Notes: generated by a model not told the origin, from the sequence alone. Positions 1-8,465 are shown, counted from the first letter of the stretch. The stretch is DNA of 14,479 nt from Oscillospiraceae bacterium (GCA_016303195.1 JAEDMD010000024.1:1-14479), one strand, 5' to 3'. A program made the numbers and translations.

Positions 1-2
1 TC

Positions 3-2018
3 TATTTCAGGACTACCGAGGAGATGCTGAAAGAATTTGCATATCTCGGCGAGGACAAGGCGAGAGAGATAGTTATTACCAATACCAACAATATCGCCGA
101 CCAGATAGAAGTAGTGCGCCCGATACCGAAGGGTACGTTCACTCCGACCATCGAAGGTGCGGAGGAGGAACTGGTAAAGATAACCCACGATAAGGCTTAT
201 TCCATTTACGGCGACCCGTTGCCTGAGATCGTTGACAAGCGCCTTGACCGTGAGCTTTCGTCAATTATCAAGCACGGTTTCTCGGTGCTGTACATCATCG
301 CTCAGAAGCTGGTGTGGAACTCCGTTGACAACGGCTATCTTGTAGGTTCGAGAGGTTCTGTCGGTTCGTCATTCGTGGCATCAATGGCGGGAATCTCGGA
401 GGTAAATCCGCTTCCGCCGCATTATGTATGCCCGAAATGCAAGCACAGCGAATTTCTCCTTGACGGTAAATACGGCTCAGGTTTCGATCTTCCGCCTAAG
501 AACTGTCCCGACTGCGGAACGGATATGATGCGTGACGGACACGATATCCCGTTCGAGACATTCCTCGGATTCGACGGCGACAAAGCGCCTGATATCGACC
601 TTAACTTCTCCGATGAATACCAGTTCTGGGCACACCGGTACACAGAAAAGCTGTTCGGCAAGGCTAACGTTTTCAAGGCAGGAACTATCTCTGTCGTTGC
701 GGAAAAGACCGCATACGGCTACGTTAAGAAATACTGCGAGGAAAATGGAATAAACCTCAATAATGCGGAGCTTACAAGGCTTGCCATCGGCTGTACGGGC
801 ATCAAGAGAACAACAGGTCAGCACCCCGGAGGAATGGTCGTTGTTCCGTCGGATTATGACGTTTATGACTTCACACCCGTTCAGCACCCTGCGGATACAG
901 CGGATTCGGAGATAATCACCACTCATTTCACATTTAACTCCCTCCATGACACCATCCTCAAACTTGACGAACTCGGACACGTTGTACCGACTCTCTACAA
1001 GCACCTTGAAGACCTTACGGGCATTAAGATAAAGGATGTTCCCACATCCGACCCCGATGTTATAAGAATGTGTACAAACTGCGATGTTCTGGGAGTTACC
1101 CCCGAAGATATCTACTGCAAGACGGGAAGTCTCGGAATCCCTGAGATGGGAACGGGATTCACCATACAGATGCTTCTGGACGCAAAGCCGACGAAATTCA
1201 GCGACTTCTTGCAGATATCGGGACTTTCCCACGGTACGGATGTATGGCTCGGCAATGCGAAAGACCTCATAGATCAGGGAGTATGCACCATTTCGGAAGT
1301 TATCGGAACTCGTGACAGTATCATGACATACCTGCTTTACAAGGGTGTTGAGCCGAAAATGGCATTCCAGATAATGGAGTGGACACGTAAGGGAAAAGCG
1401 CCGAAGCAGTTCACGCCTGAGATAATACAGATGCTCCGTGACCACAATGTACCCGAATGGTATATCGAAAGCTGTCTGAAGATAAAGTATATGTTCCCGA
1501 AAGCCCATGCGGCGGCATATGTTATTGCTGCGATAAAGCTGGGATGGTTCAAACTGCACAGACCGCTGGAGTATTATGCCACATATTTCTCGGTACGTGG
1601 CGAAGATTTCGATGCGGAGCTGGCTGTCAAGGGCATAAAGGCGGTAAGAGCTAAGATAGAGGAGCTGAAAGCCCTCGGAAATGACCGAAGCAACAAGGAA
1701 AGCGCCCTCTATGATATCCTGCTCATCACTAATGAGATGATGTCACGTGGCTATGAATTCCTGCCGATAGACCTGTTCAAGTCCCATGCAAAGGATTATC
1801 TTGTTGAGGACGGCAAGCTGAGAATACCGTTTTCGGCTATGTCAGGTGTCGGAGACAACGCCGCTATGGGCATTTATGACGCTGTTCAGAAGGGCGGATT
1901 CATGTCCATTGAGGAATTCCAGCAGGAGAGCGGTGCATCAAAAACCACAATAGATATGTTGAAAAACATAGGGGCATTTGGCGATTTACCCGAATCTACA
2001 CAGATGTCGTTCTTTTAA
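3..2018 (+). CDS. polC: DNA polymerase III PolC-type alpha subunit, C-terminal part (5' end outside window)
   Basis: This is the replicative DNA polymerase of low-GC Gram-positives, cut by the window edge. The frame is open from base 3 through the first ATG at 24, and the residues before that Met (YFRTTEE) already match PolC, so 24 is not the true start. About 671 residues are visible out of roughly 1400-1450 usual for the family, so the exonuclease and PHP parts lie upstream. Seen in order: the GSRGSVGSS fingers/palm motif (about 348-374), a zinc-binding module with CPKC at 429-440 and CPDC at 504-515, the catalytic DIDLNFS with aspartates at 591-593 and 597-599, and the third catalytic Asp in LKLDELGH at 966-968. 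The protein ends in QMSFF, in the place of the family's C-terminal clamp-binding motif (usually QLSLF). The two-residue change after LGH (VV where many PolCs have DD) is a mild oddity. Identification is secure. Confidence 0.97.
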   Translation, partial: YFRTTEEMLKEFAYLGEDKAREIVITNTNNIADQIEVVRPIPKGTFTPTIEGAEEELVKITHDKAYSIYGDPLPEIVDKRLDRELSSIIKHGFSVLYIIAQKLVWNSVDNGYLVGSRGSVGSSFVASMAGISEVNPLPPHYVCPKCKHSEFLLDGKYGSGFDLPPKNCPDCGTDMMRDGHDIPFETFLGFDGDKAPDIDLNFSDEYQFWAHRYTEKLFGKANVFKAGTISVVAEKTAYGYVKKYCEENGINLNNAELTRLAIGCTGIKRTTGQHPGGMVVVPSDYDVYDFTPVQHPADTADSEIITTHFTFNSLHDTILKLDELGHVVPTLYKHLEDLTGIKIKDVPTSDPDVIRMCTNCDVLGVTPEDIYCKTGSLGIPEMGTGFTIQMLLDAKPTKFSDFLQISGLSHGTDVWLGNAKDLIDQGVCTISEVIGTRDSIMTYLLYKGVEPKMAFQIMEWTRKGKAPKQFTPEIIQMLRDHNVPEWYIESCLKIKYMFPKAHAAAYVIAAIKLGWFKLHRPLEYYATYFSVRGEDFDAELAVKGIKAVRAKIEELKALGNDRSNKESALYDILLITNEMMSRGYEFLPIDLFKSHAKDYLVEDGKLRIPFSAMSGVGDNAAMGIYDAVQKGGFMSIEEFQQESGASKTTIDMLKNIGAFGDLPESTQMSFF

Positions 2019-2019
2019 C

Positions 2020-2048
2020 TTGACTTTTTTATAGTAATATGTTACTAT
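2020..2048 (+). promoter_or_regulatory. candidate promoter of the his array
   Basis: Just after the polC stop, TTGACT (2020-2025) is followed after exactly 17 nt by TACTAT (2043-2048), and TG at 2040-2041 gives an extended -10. This is the best sigma-A-like pair seen in the spacer. Transcription would start near 2055 and leave a leader of about 190 nt before hisZ. The -10 match is only 4 of 6, so this is inference. Confidence 0.4.
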
Positions 2049-2056
2049 ATTACTAT
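2031..2056. promoter_or_regulatory. dyad overlapping the promoter; possible operator
   Basis: ATAGTAATATGTTACTAT at 2031-2048 is an 18-bp inverted repeat with a single mismatched pair near the centre (seven perfect outer pairs), and a third half-site TTACTAT follows at 2050-2056. It lies over the spacer and -10 of the candidate promoter, where a repressor would act. As an RNA hairpin it is A/U-rich and has no U-tract after it, so a terminator for polC is less likely. TAGT...ACTA half-sites resemble operators of TrpR-family repressors, a family that includes the YerC/HisR regulators linked to histidine genes in Gram-positives. That link is recalled and not tested. Confidence 0.35.
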
Positions 2057-2080
2057 GTTAGCAGACTAAAGCGTTATTTT

Positions 2081-2226
2081 AATGCGGAATTTGGAATTCG
2101 TAATTCGGAATTGCGGTGTCCCCTGTCGGGGACAGATTAAAATATAATTGTTAATTATAAAATTATTTAAATCCGTGAGCGGAGCGAACACAATAATTAC
2201 GAATTCCGCATTCCGAATTACGAATT
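2081..2226. repeat. inverted-repeat element with internal hairpins upstream of hisZ
   Basis: Left arm AATTCGTAATTCGGAAT (2095-2111) is the exact reverse complement of 2210-2226, and the pairing continues for GCGG after a one-base bulge. The arms enclose about 98 bp, which holds a 7-bp hairpin TGTCCCC-TGTC-GGGGACA (2117-2134) and an A/T hairpin TATAATT-GTT-AATTATA (2143-2159). The module GGAATTCGTAATT recurs in variants within both arms. The right arm ends seven bases before the hisZ ribosome binding site. The layout resembles a small dispersed palindromic or MITE-like element, or a folded leader. No coding frame and no T-box motif were seen in it. Confidence 0.6.
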
Positions 2227-2244
2227 GATAAAGAGGAGGATATT

Positions 2245-3441
2245 ATGAGAAATTACGATCTTATCACTCCCGAAGGAACTAAAGATCTTCTTTTCGGTGA
2301 GTGCGTCATCAGACGAAATATAGAAAATACGCTCATGGAGCTTTTCAAGAGCAGAGGATACAGCGAGATAATTACACCGGGACTTGAATTCTTTGATGTT
2401 TTCAACCTGAATTCACGTTATTTTCCGCAGGTGAACCTTTACAAGCTCACCGACAGCAAGGGCAGACTCATCGTTATGCGCCCCGACTCAACGATGCCTA
2501 TCGCAAGAGTTGTGGCTACAAGACTGAGAGAGGCTGACCTTCCGCTGAAATTATGCTACGATCAGCCTGTTTACCGCACAGAACCTGCTCTCAAGGGCAG
2601 AAGCGACGAGATAGTTCAGGCAGGTATCGAGCTTATCGGTTCTCAGCAGAAAATGGCTGACCTCGAAGTTATCTCAACAGCCGTTGATTCGCTCAGGGCG
2701 TTCAACATGGAATTCTCCATTGAACTCGGACATATCGGCATTTTCAAGGAGCTTGTGAGCCGTCTTGAAGCTACTGCGAAGGAAAAGGAGAGCATAAGAA
2801 AGCTCATCGAAAGCAAGAACTTCCCTGCACTGAACGATTTCCTCGATACATTCGGCACAAGCAGTATTACAACTGCTCTGAAAAAACTGCCTGCACTTTT
2901 CGGCGGTGAGGAAGTATTCGACAAGGCTGAGGAACTTATGCCAGATGATAACATCAAGCGCCTGCTGGATGAGTTAAAGGCTATTTACAACGATATTTCC
3001 GCTATCTGCGGAGAGGAGGCTTCAATTACGGTTGACCTCGGTATGGTAAACAAGACCGATTACTACACAGGCTTCATCATCAAGGGCTATTTACAGGGAC
3101 ACGGCGAGGAAGTTCTCTCAGGCGGACGCTACGACAAGCTGATATCGGAATTCGGCTACGACGTTCCTGCTGTGGGATTCGCTGTAAACGTAAACGGCAT
3201 TGAAAAGGCAATCGAGAAAAACGGAGTTTATCCTGCTGAAAAGCAGATAGATGCTCTTGTATACGCTGAGGACGGCTTTGAGGTGGATGCTCTCAGAGTT
3301 GCTCAGGAACTGAGAGATCAGGGACTTATCGTGGAGATCGCACTCCTTGACGATCCTGAAAGCGTGAGAGAATATGCAAAGAACAAGAAGATCGCAAGAG
3401 TTGTGGTCATTGACAGCGAAAGCGGGGAGGTAAAAGAATGA
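2245..3441 (+). CDS. hisZ: ATP phosphoribosyltransferase regulatory subunit HisZ
   Basis: HisZ is a catalytically inactive relative of histidyl-tRNA synthetase that forms a hetero-oligomer with short HisG, makes it active and confers histidine feedback control at the first pathway step. The 398-residue protein shows class II synthetase-like motifs: MRPDSTMPIARV (about 78-89), CYDQPVYRTEP...GRSDE..Q.GIELIG (about 104-132) and GGRYDKL...PAVGFA (about 291-308). After residue 330 comes an alpha/beta tail like a reduced anticodon-binding domain. True HisRS is longer, and the neighbouring short HisG argues for HisZ. The start is set by GAGGAGG (2233-2239), 5 nt before ATG. The stop overlaps hisG by 4 nt (ATGA), so the two subunits are probably translationally coupled. 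Confidence 0.95.
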   Translation: MRNYDLITPEGTKDLLFGECVIRRNIENTLMELFKSRGYSEIITPGLEFFDVFNLNSRYFPQVNLYKLTDSKGRLIVMRPDSTMPIARVVATRLREADLPLKLCYDQPVYRTEPALKGRSDEIVQAGIELIGSQQKMADLEVISTAVDSLRAFNMEFSIELGHIGIFKELVSRLEATAKEKESIRKLIESKNFPALNDFLDTFGTSSITTALKKLPALFGGEEVFDKAEELMPDDNIKRLLDELKAIYNDISAICGEEASITVDLGMVNKTDYYTGFIIKGYLQGHGEEVLSGGRYDKLISEFGYDVPAVGFAVNVNGIEKAIEKNGVYPAEKQIDALVYAEDGFEVDALRVAQELRDQGLIVEIALLDDPESVREYAKNKKIARVVVIDSESGEVKE

Positions 3442-4067
3442 ACAAGCCTATAAGGATAGCTCTTACAAAGGGCAGACTGGAAAAGGACACCGTCGGACTT
3501 CTTGAAAAGCTGGGCTTTGACTGCACAGCAGTACGTGAAAAGGGCAGAAAGCTGATACTTCCTGTTCCTGATGCAAATATGGAAGTAGTTCTTGCAAAGG
3601 CAAACGACGTTATTACATATGTTGAGCATGGTGTATGCGACATGGGTGTTGTTGGCAAGGACACCATAATGGAAATGCGTGGAAAGTTCTATGAGCTGGT
3701 TGACCTCGGATTCGGAAAGTGTAAATTCGCTCTCGCAACAAAGAAGGGCTACGATTTTTACAGCGGTTACGGCATAAAGACAATTGCTACAAAGTACCCG
3801 AACGTTGCAAGGAGTTTCTTTGAGAAAAAGGGCATGGATACCGAGATAATCAAGATAGAAGGCTCAGTTGAGCTTGCACCGCTCCTTGAACTTGCAGACG
3901 GTATCGTTGATATCGTTGAGACAGGAACTACTCTTAAAGAGAACGGACTTGAAGTCATCGAGGATGTTGCGCCTATCTCAGCAAGACTTATCGCAAATAC
4001 AGTAAGTCTGAAAATGAGACAGGCTGAAATAGAGAAACTTATTGAACTTATAGAGGAGAATCTGTGA
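3438..4067 (+). CDS. hisG: ATP phosphoribosyltransferase catalytic subunit, short form
   Basis: HisG joins PRPP and ATP to give phosphoribosyl-ATP, the first committed step of histidine synthesis, in the cytoplasm. At 209 residues this is the short form, lacking the C-terminal regulatory domain of the long enzyme, and it needs HisZ, which is encoded immediately upstream. Seen: the N-terminal RIALTKGRLEKD (residues 6-17), the CDMGVVGKD segment (67-75), and the PRPP-binding stretch DGIVDIVETGTTLKENGL (154-171). A ribosome binding site GGGGAGG (3424-3430) lies 7 nt before ATG inside the end of hisZ. Identification is secure. Confidence 0.97.
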   Translation: MNKPIRIALTKGRLEKDTVGLLEKLGFDCTAVREKGRKLILPVPDANMEVVLAKANDVITYVEHGVCDMGVVGKDTIMEMRGKFYELVDLGFGKCKFALATKKGYDFYSGYGIKTIATKYPNVARSFFEKKGMDTEIIKIEGSVELAPLLELADGIVDIVETGTTLKENGLEVIEDVAPISARLIANTVSLKMRQAEIEKLIELIEENL

Positions 4068-5350
4068 TGAAGAAGATATATGCAAACGGCACTGACGAAG
4101 TAAAATTCCTTGCCGACCTCAAAAAGAGAAGCGGCGAGACAAATAAAAAGGTAGAGGAAGTTGTAAACGAGATAATCGAAACTGTCAGAAACGGCGGCGA
4201 CGAGGCTGTAAAGAATTACACTCTCAAATTCGACGGCAATCTTCCGCAGTATTACGAAGTACCGAGAGAGGTCATCAATGACGCTCTTACAGAGGCAGAT
4301 CAGGAATTTGTTGACGCTCTCCTGAATGCACAGGAAAACATTGCTGATTTCCACAACAGACAGGTTGAACAGAGCTTCATATCACCAAAGAAGAACGGTG
4401 TTATCATGGGTCAGCGAGTACGTGGTCTGGAAAGAGTAGGACTTTACGTTCCCGGCGGTACAGCGGCTTATCCTTCAAGCGTTCTCATGAATGCCATCCC
4501 TGCAAAGATCGCAGGCGTTAAGGAGATAATCATGGTAACTCCTCCGTTGAAGGACGGCACTCCTAACAAGGATATCCTTGTAGCCGCTGCTATTTGCGGA
4601 GTTGACAGAGTATTCCTTTCAGGCGGCGCACAGGCAATTGCGGCTCTTGCATACGGAACTGAGGAAATACCGAAGTGTGACAAGATCGTCGGCCCCGGAA
4701 ATATTTATGTAGCCACAGCAAAGAAGCTCCTTTACGGCGTTGTTGATATCGACATGATCGCAGGCCCAAGTGAGATACTTGTTATCGCTGACGAAACAGC
4801 AAAGCCTAAGTTTGCGGCGGCTGACCTTATGTCACAGGCAGAGCATGATGTTCTTGCATCAGCTATCATGGTAACAACAAGCGAGAAGTTAGCTGACGAG
4901 ACTCTCAAGGAGATCGACCGACAGAAGGAGTACCTCGAAAGAAAGGCTATCATTGAGAAGTCACTGGAGGACTACGGTGCTATCATCATTGCTGACAGCC
5001 GTGAAAAGTGCGTAGAACTGGCAAATGAGATCGCACCTGAACACCTTGAAGTTCTCATGGAGAATCCGTTCGAGCTTCTGGGAAGCCTTGACAATGCAGG
5101 CTCGATCTTCCTCGGAAATTACGCATCCGAGCCTCTCGGTGACTACTATGCAGGCCCGAACCACGTTCTTCCCACAAGCGGAACAGCACGTTTCTTCTCA
5201 CCTCTGGGAGTTGCCAGCTTCACAAAACGTACAGCTTACACTTACTATACCGAGGACGCTCTCCGTCAGGCTAAGGACGATATCGTTCTCATTGCAGAGC
5301 GTGAAGGACTTACTGCACACGCTAATGCTATCAAGGTAAGATTTGAATAA
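4067..5350 (+). CDS. hisD: histidinol dehydrogenase
   Basis: HisD oxidises L-histidinol to L-histidine in two NAD-dependent steps, ending the pathway. The 427-residue length is normal. By family homology the zinc ligands are Gln257 and His260 (in SQAEHD), Asp359 (in LGDYYAGPNH) and His418 (in GLTAHANA), and the catalytic pair is Glu325-His326 (in IAPEHLE); all are present. A GTG directly upstream (4064) is in frame, but GAGGAG (4053-4058) sits 8 nt from this ATG and only 5 nt from the GTG, so the ATG is preferred. That start overlaps the hisG stop by one base. The stop overlaps the next ATG as TAATG. Confidence 0.97.
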   Translation: MKKIYANGTDEVKFLADLKKRSGETNKKVEEVVNEIIETVRNGGDEAVKNYTLKFDGNLPQYYEVPREVINDALTEADQEFVDALLNAQENIADFHNRQVEQSFISPKKNGVIMGQRVRGLERVGLYVPGGTAAYPSSVLMNAIPAKIAGVKEIIMVTPPLKDGTPNKDILVAAAICGVDRVFLSGGAQAIAALAYGTEEIPKCDKIVGPGNIYVATAKKLLYGVVDIDMIAGPSEILVIADETAKPKFAAADLMSQAEHDVLASAIMVTTSEKLADETLKEIDRQKEYLERKAIIEKSLEDYGAIIIADSREKCVELANEIAPEHLEVLMENPFELLGSLDNAGSIFLGNYASEPLGDYYAGPNHVLPTSGTARFFSPLGVASFTKRTAYTYYTEDALRQAKDDIVLIAEREGLTAHANAIKVRFE

Positions 5351-6132
5351 TGGTATTTTCAAGATCACAGTTGACTGATGAGGATAAGGAGAGAATTGAC
5401 AAGCGACGTATAAAAATTAACAGAGTAGCAGATATTCTTGCTTTTGTTCTTTCTGCAATTTTGTTTATTTTTTGTCTGAAAGACACTATATTTGTAGGAG
5501 TCGGAGTACTCAGGACAGTGTTGTGGGGAATTCTTGCGGCAAGTCTGTTGGCTGGTGTGATAAAAGGCAGAAAATCTTTTATTATATTTACGTTAACAGT
5601 AAATTTTATTGCTTTAGCATTTGTGAGCGTCTTGTCGCTATATACATTTGGCTTTCATTCCGTAAGCAAGTGGAAATACAATGCTCAGAGAAAGTATGTT
5701 GACAGCAAACATAACGGTAATTCAGATTGCTTTCCCGATTCATTGCCTGATGATATCGAAGATTACAGTATAGACTATATGCCGAGTATCATGCAGGGAA
5801 CAGGACATTTCCGTGTTCGTTTCAGAACATCGGCTGAGCAGATCGAAAAATACGAAAAGGAATATTCCGAAAAAGCAATATACACCATACCGCTGAAGGA
5901 TTTCGGAGGAGAATTCATTATTAATGTGCAGGAGTTCAGTCCCGAAGCCGAAGTTTCGTATGAGGATGATAAATCTCTCGATGTAGCTTATTCTCAGACA
6001 TTCTGGGAAGGTCATGAAAATGAAGCAACGGTATATGTTACATCTGCCGTTCATGACTGGAATCATCCTCACAGCGGTGCGGTCATAATCAATAGATCAG
6101 AGTGCATGATAGAATTCACACAGTTAGGTTAA
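5350..6132 (+). CDS. membrane protein with three N-terminal helices and an exposed C-terminal domain, unknown function
   Basis: I do not recognise this family. The 260-residue protein starts with a charged segment (about residues 1-24, DEDKERIDKRR), followed by three hydrophobic helices at roughly 26-43, 48-71 and 77-99. A soluble region of about 160 residues follows, rich in aromatic and acidic residues and with likely beta strands (FRVRFRT, EFIINVQEF, ATVYVTSAVHDW). With three helices the C-terminal region would be on the opposite side of the membrane from the N terminus, probably outside. The ATG overlaps the hisD stop (TAATG), so it seems coupled to hisD even though it has no visible tie to histidine synthesis. 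Its first half is visibly richer in A/T and TTG/TTT codons than the his genes, which may reflect membrane composition or a different origin. The ribosome binding site is weak. Confidence 0.8.
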   Translation: MVFSRSQLTDEDKERIDKRRIKINRVADILAFVLSAILFIFCLKDTIFVGVGVLRTVLWGILAASLLAGVIKGRKSFIIFTLTVNFIALAFVSVLSLYTFGFHSVSKWKYNAQRKYVDSKHNGNSDCFPDSLPDDIEDYSIDYMPSIMQGTGHFRVRFRTSAEQIEKYEKEYSEKAIYTIPLKDFGGEFIINVQEFSPEAEVSYEDDKSLDVAYSQTFWEGHENEATVYVTSAVHDWNHPHSGAVIINRSECMIEFTQLG

Positions 6133-6140
6133 AACCAATG

Positions 6141-6174
6141 GGGCGGCAAATACACCGCCCTAAAGGTGTTTTTT
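6141..6174 (+). terminator. possible terminator or attenuator with alternative hairpins before hisC
   Basis: Two stems compete here. GGGCGG (6141-6146) pairs with CCGCCC (6155-6160). ACACC (6152-6156) pairs with GGTGT (6165-6169), which runs straight into six U residues (6169-6174), as in a weak rho-independent terminator. The stems share 6155-6156, so they cannot both form in full. Whether this ends transcription, partly attenuates it, or does nothing cannot be told from sequence. It divides hisZGD plus the membrane gene from hisC onward. No convincing new promoter was seen before hisC. Confidence 0.4.
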
Positions 6175-6207
6175 ATAAGAAGTGTTTTTTTAGAAAGGAT
6201 AAAATTT

Positions 6208-7266
6208 ATGAGTTACAAACTGAACAAAAAATTAGTGAATTTAGTTCCATACGACCCGATAATGGGCGAATACAAGATAAGACTTGACGCAAACGAAAGC
6301 TGTTTCGACCTCAGTTCAGAACTGAAAGACAAGGTCAACAAGGCTATCGCAAAGGTGGATTTCAACCGCTATCCCGATTGCCTTGCAAAGAAGCCTATTG
6401 CCGCATTTTCCGAGCTTTACGGCATTTCTCCCGATCTTGTAACAGCAGGCAACGGCTCTGACGAGCTTATCAGCGTTATCACAAGCTGTTTCTTTGAGAG
6501 CGGCGACACTCTGGTAAATGTTTCCCATGATTTTTCAATGTACGGCTTCTATGCACAGCTTTATGAGCTGAATGTAGAGACATATCAGAAAAATGCAGAC
6601 CTGACCATTGATGCAGACAAGCTCATTGCCTTCTGCAAGGAAAAGAACGCAAGAGGCCTCATTTTCTCAAATCCATGCAATCCTACATCAGTAGGTCTTG
6701 ACAGGGATTCTGTAAGAAAGATAATCACTTCGCTTGAAGATACTCTTGTTATCCTCGATGAGGCATACATGGATTTCTGGGATCAGTCACTTCTTGATGA
6801 AGTTGACAAGTACAGCAATCTGCTCATTCTCAAGACCTGCTCAAAGGCTATCGGTATGGCGGCTGTACGTTTTGGATTTGCAGTTTCAAACAAGACTGTC
6901 ACAACAGCCCTGAGAGCCGCAAAATCGCCATATAACAGCGACAGCGTTGCACAGACCATCGTTTCTGAGATACTCAGCGAAAAGAAGTGGCTCACCGATT
7001 GCAGAAATGTCATTATCAGCGAAACAAAGAAGCTCTATGACGGCATCATGACAATCAATGAGAAGTACAAGGCATTTGATGCAGTTTATGAGACACGCAC
7101 CAATTTTATCTTCATCAAGACTGACAAGGCTAAGGAGATTTACGAATATCTCCTTGAAAATTCCATTGCGATCAGATTTTTCGGCGGAAATATAAGAATA
7201 ACAGCAGGCACTCCCGAAGAAAATGCGGAAGTTCTCGCTGTACTGGAAAAATTCTTCACAAAGTAA
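6208..7266 (+). CDS. hisC: histidinol-phosphate aminotransferase
   Basis: HisC is a PLP enzyme that transfers an amino group from glutamate to imidazole-acetol phosphate to give histidinol phosphate. The 352-residue protein shows the fold I aminotransferase landmarks: substrate/N-terminal LDANES (26-31), AGNGSDELI (80-88), SNPCNPT with the PLP-contacting Asn158, DEAYMDF with Asp184, the Schiff-base Lys213 in CSKAIGMAAVRFGF with Arg221, and the C-terminal RITAGT with Arg330. The frame is open to an upstream GTG at 6166, but that would start inside the U-tract; AAAGGA (6194-6199) lies 8 nt from the ATG chosen. hisB follows 12 nt later. Confidence 0.95.
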   Translation: MSYKLNKKLVNLVPYDPIMGEYKIRLDANESCFDLSSELKDKVNKAIAKVDFNRYPDCLAKKPIAAFSELYGISPDLVTAGNGSDELISVITSCFFESGDTLVNVSHDFSMYGFYAQLYELNVETYQKNADLTIDADKLIAFCKEKNARGLIFSNPCNPTSVGLDRDSVRKIITSLEDTLVILDEAYMDFWDQSLLDEVDKYSNLLILKTCSKAIGMAAVRFGFAVSNKTVTTALRAAKSPYNSDSVAQTIVSEILSEKKWLTDCRNVIISETKKLYDGIMTINEKYKAFDAVYETRTNFIFIKTDKAKEIYEYLLENSIAIRFFGGNIRITAGTPEENAEVLAVLEKFFTK

Positions 7267-7278
7267 AAGGAGGACGGT

Positions 7279-7860
7279 ATGCGTACAGCTACACTTGAAC
7301 GTGAGACAAAAGAAACGCAGATAAAAGTCACAGTAACTCTTGACGGCAAGGGCAAGGCTGATATAGACACAGGCATCGGCTTTTTCGACCATATGCTCAC
7401 AGCTCTTTCTGTACACAGCGGCATCAGCATGAGTATACAGGTACACGGCGACCTGCACGTTGACTGCCACCACACCATCGAGGACACAGGAATCGTCCTC
7501 GGTGCGGCACTGGGACAGGCTCTTGGCGCAAAATCGGGAATTGTCCGCTATGGTACGGCGTATATACCTATGGATGAATCTCTGGCAATGGCAAGCCTTG
7601 ACCTGAGCAACCGTCCATTTCTGGTATTCAACTGCGAGTTCACCAATCAGTCATGCGGACAGTATGACCTTTGTATGACTGAGGAGTTTTTCCGTGCATT
7701 TGCCTTTAATTCGGGAATGACACTGCACATCAATTTGCTTTACGGCTCAAACGATCACCACAAGGCAGAGGCGGTATACAAGGCAGTTGCACACGCATTA
7801 AAGACCGCTGTTACGCAGAATACAGACGGTTCGACGCTTTCCACGAAAGGAGTTCTGTAA
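7279..7860 (+). CDS. hisB: imidazoleglycerol-phosphate dehydratase
   Basis: HisB dehydrates imidazoleglycerol phosphate to imidazole-acetol phosphate using manganese. At 193 residues it is the monofunctional form, without the phosphatase domain found in enterobacterial HisB. Seen: GFFDHML (34-40), VDCHHTIEDTG (61-71), MDESLAMASLDLSNRP (98-113) and the second metal-binding NDHHKAEA (158-165), plus the conserved C-terminal STKGVL. AAAGGAGG (7266-7273) lies 5 nt before ATG. The stop overlaps the hisH start (TAATG). Since it has no phosphatase domain, the organism needs a separate histidinol-phosphate phosphatase. Confidence 0.97.
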   Translation: MRTATLERETKETQIKVTVTLDGKGKADIDTGIGFFDHMLTALSVHSGISMSIQVHGDLHVDCHHTIEDTGIVLGAALGQALGAKSGIVRYGTAYIPMDESLAMASLDLSNRPFLVFNCEFTNQSCGQYDLCMTEEFFRAFAFNSGMTLHINLLYGSNDHHKAEAVYKAVAHALKTAVTQNTDGSTLSTKGVL

Positions 7861-8465
7861 TGATAGCGATAATTGATTACGGCGCAGGCAATATATTCAG
7901 CGTGAAGAATGCACTTGACTATCTGGGACTTGAAAGCAGACTGGTATCCGACATTGATTCAGTCAAGTCGGCGGATGCAGTTATCCTCCCCGGTGTGGGC
8001 GCATTTCCTGCGGCTATGAAGAAGCTGGAGGCTACGGGCCTTGTGGACACTATCAAGGCAGAAGCCGAAAAGAAGCCGTTTCTCGGCATTTGTCTCGGTA
8101 TGCAGCTCATTTTCGAGAAGGGCTATGAGTTTGAGGAAACTGACGGTCTGGGACTTATCGGCGGTTCTGTTATCAAGATGGAAGAACCCAATCTGATAAT
8201 CCCTCACATGGGCTGGAACAAGCTGGAGAAGCTGAATGATTGTCCTCTGCTGGAGAACGTAGGCGATAATGAGTACGTTTACTTCGTTCATTCCTACAAA
8301 GCTCAGTGTGACGATAAAAACATAGCCGCATACAGCGAGTACGGCGGACGAGTACCTGCACTGGTGTACAACGGAAAGTACGTCTACGGCGCACAGTTCC
8401 ATCCCGAAAAGAGCGGTGAGACAGGTCTGAAGATACTGAAAAGCTTTGGTAATTTAATAAAATAA
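7860..8465 (+). CDS. hisH: imidazole glycerol phosphate synthase, glutamine amidotransferase subunit
   Basis: HisH hydrolyses glutamine and channels ammonia to HisF, giving imidazole glycerol phosphate and AICAR. The 201-residue class I amidotransferase has the nucleophile Cys78 in FLGICLGMQ, the partner His181 and Glu183 in FHPEKSG, the N-terminal IDYGAGN (5-11) and PGVGAF (44-49). AAAGGAG (7846-7852) lies 7 nt before ATG inside the end of hisB. Its partner hisF is about 3.2 kb downstream and separated by six other genes besides hisA, which is unusual for two subunits of one complex. Confidence 0.97.
   Translation: MIAIIDYGAGNIFSVKNALDYLGLESRLVSDIDSVKSADAVILPGVGAFPAAMKKLEATGLVDTIKAEAEKKPFLGICLGMQLIFEKGYEFEETDGLGLIGGSVIKMEEPNLIIPHMGWNKLEKLNDCPLLENVGDNEYVYFVHSYKAQCDDKNIAAYSEYGGRVPALVYNGKYVYGAQFHPEKSGETGLKILKSFGNLIK

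Noticed and set aside
477..1559. 360-codon open frame on the - strand inside polC
   Set aside because: It lies wholly opposite the conserved polymerase core, has no recognisable domain or good start signal, and its Cys/Arg/Tyr-rich content looks like an antisense shadow.
2081..2226. CRISPR array or IS end
   Set aside because: The repeats are inverted and adjacent, without regular spacers, and no transposase is near.
2019..2244. T-box riboswitch or His-codon leader peptide controlling the his genes
   Set aside because: No T-box consensus, no matching specifier arrangement and no short ORF rich in CAT/CAC were seen in the leader.
2245..3441. Histidyl-tRNA synthetase
   Set aside because: Too short for most HisRS, directly coupled to a short HisG, and reads as the HisZ paralogue.
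3767..4354. 195-codon - strand open frame across hisG/hisD
   Set aside because: Opposite two well-conserved his genes, with the hydrophobic Ser/Phe-rich composition expected from the complement of Glu/Lys-rich coding sequence.
6166..6207. Upstream GTG as start of hisC
   Set aside because: It would place 14 extra residues over the U-tract of the possible terminator without a ribosome binding site; the ATG at 6208 has one at the right distance.
6886..7473. 195-codon - strand open frame across hisC/hisB
   Set aside because: Antisense to conserved catalytic regions of both genes; no start signal or family match.
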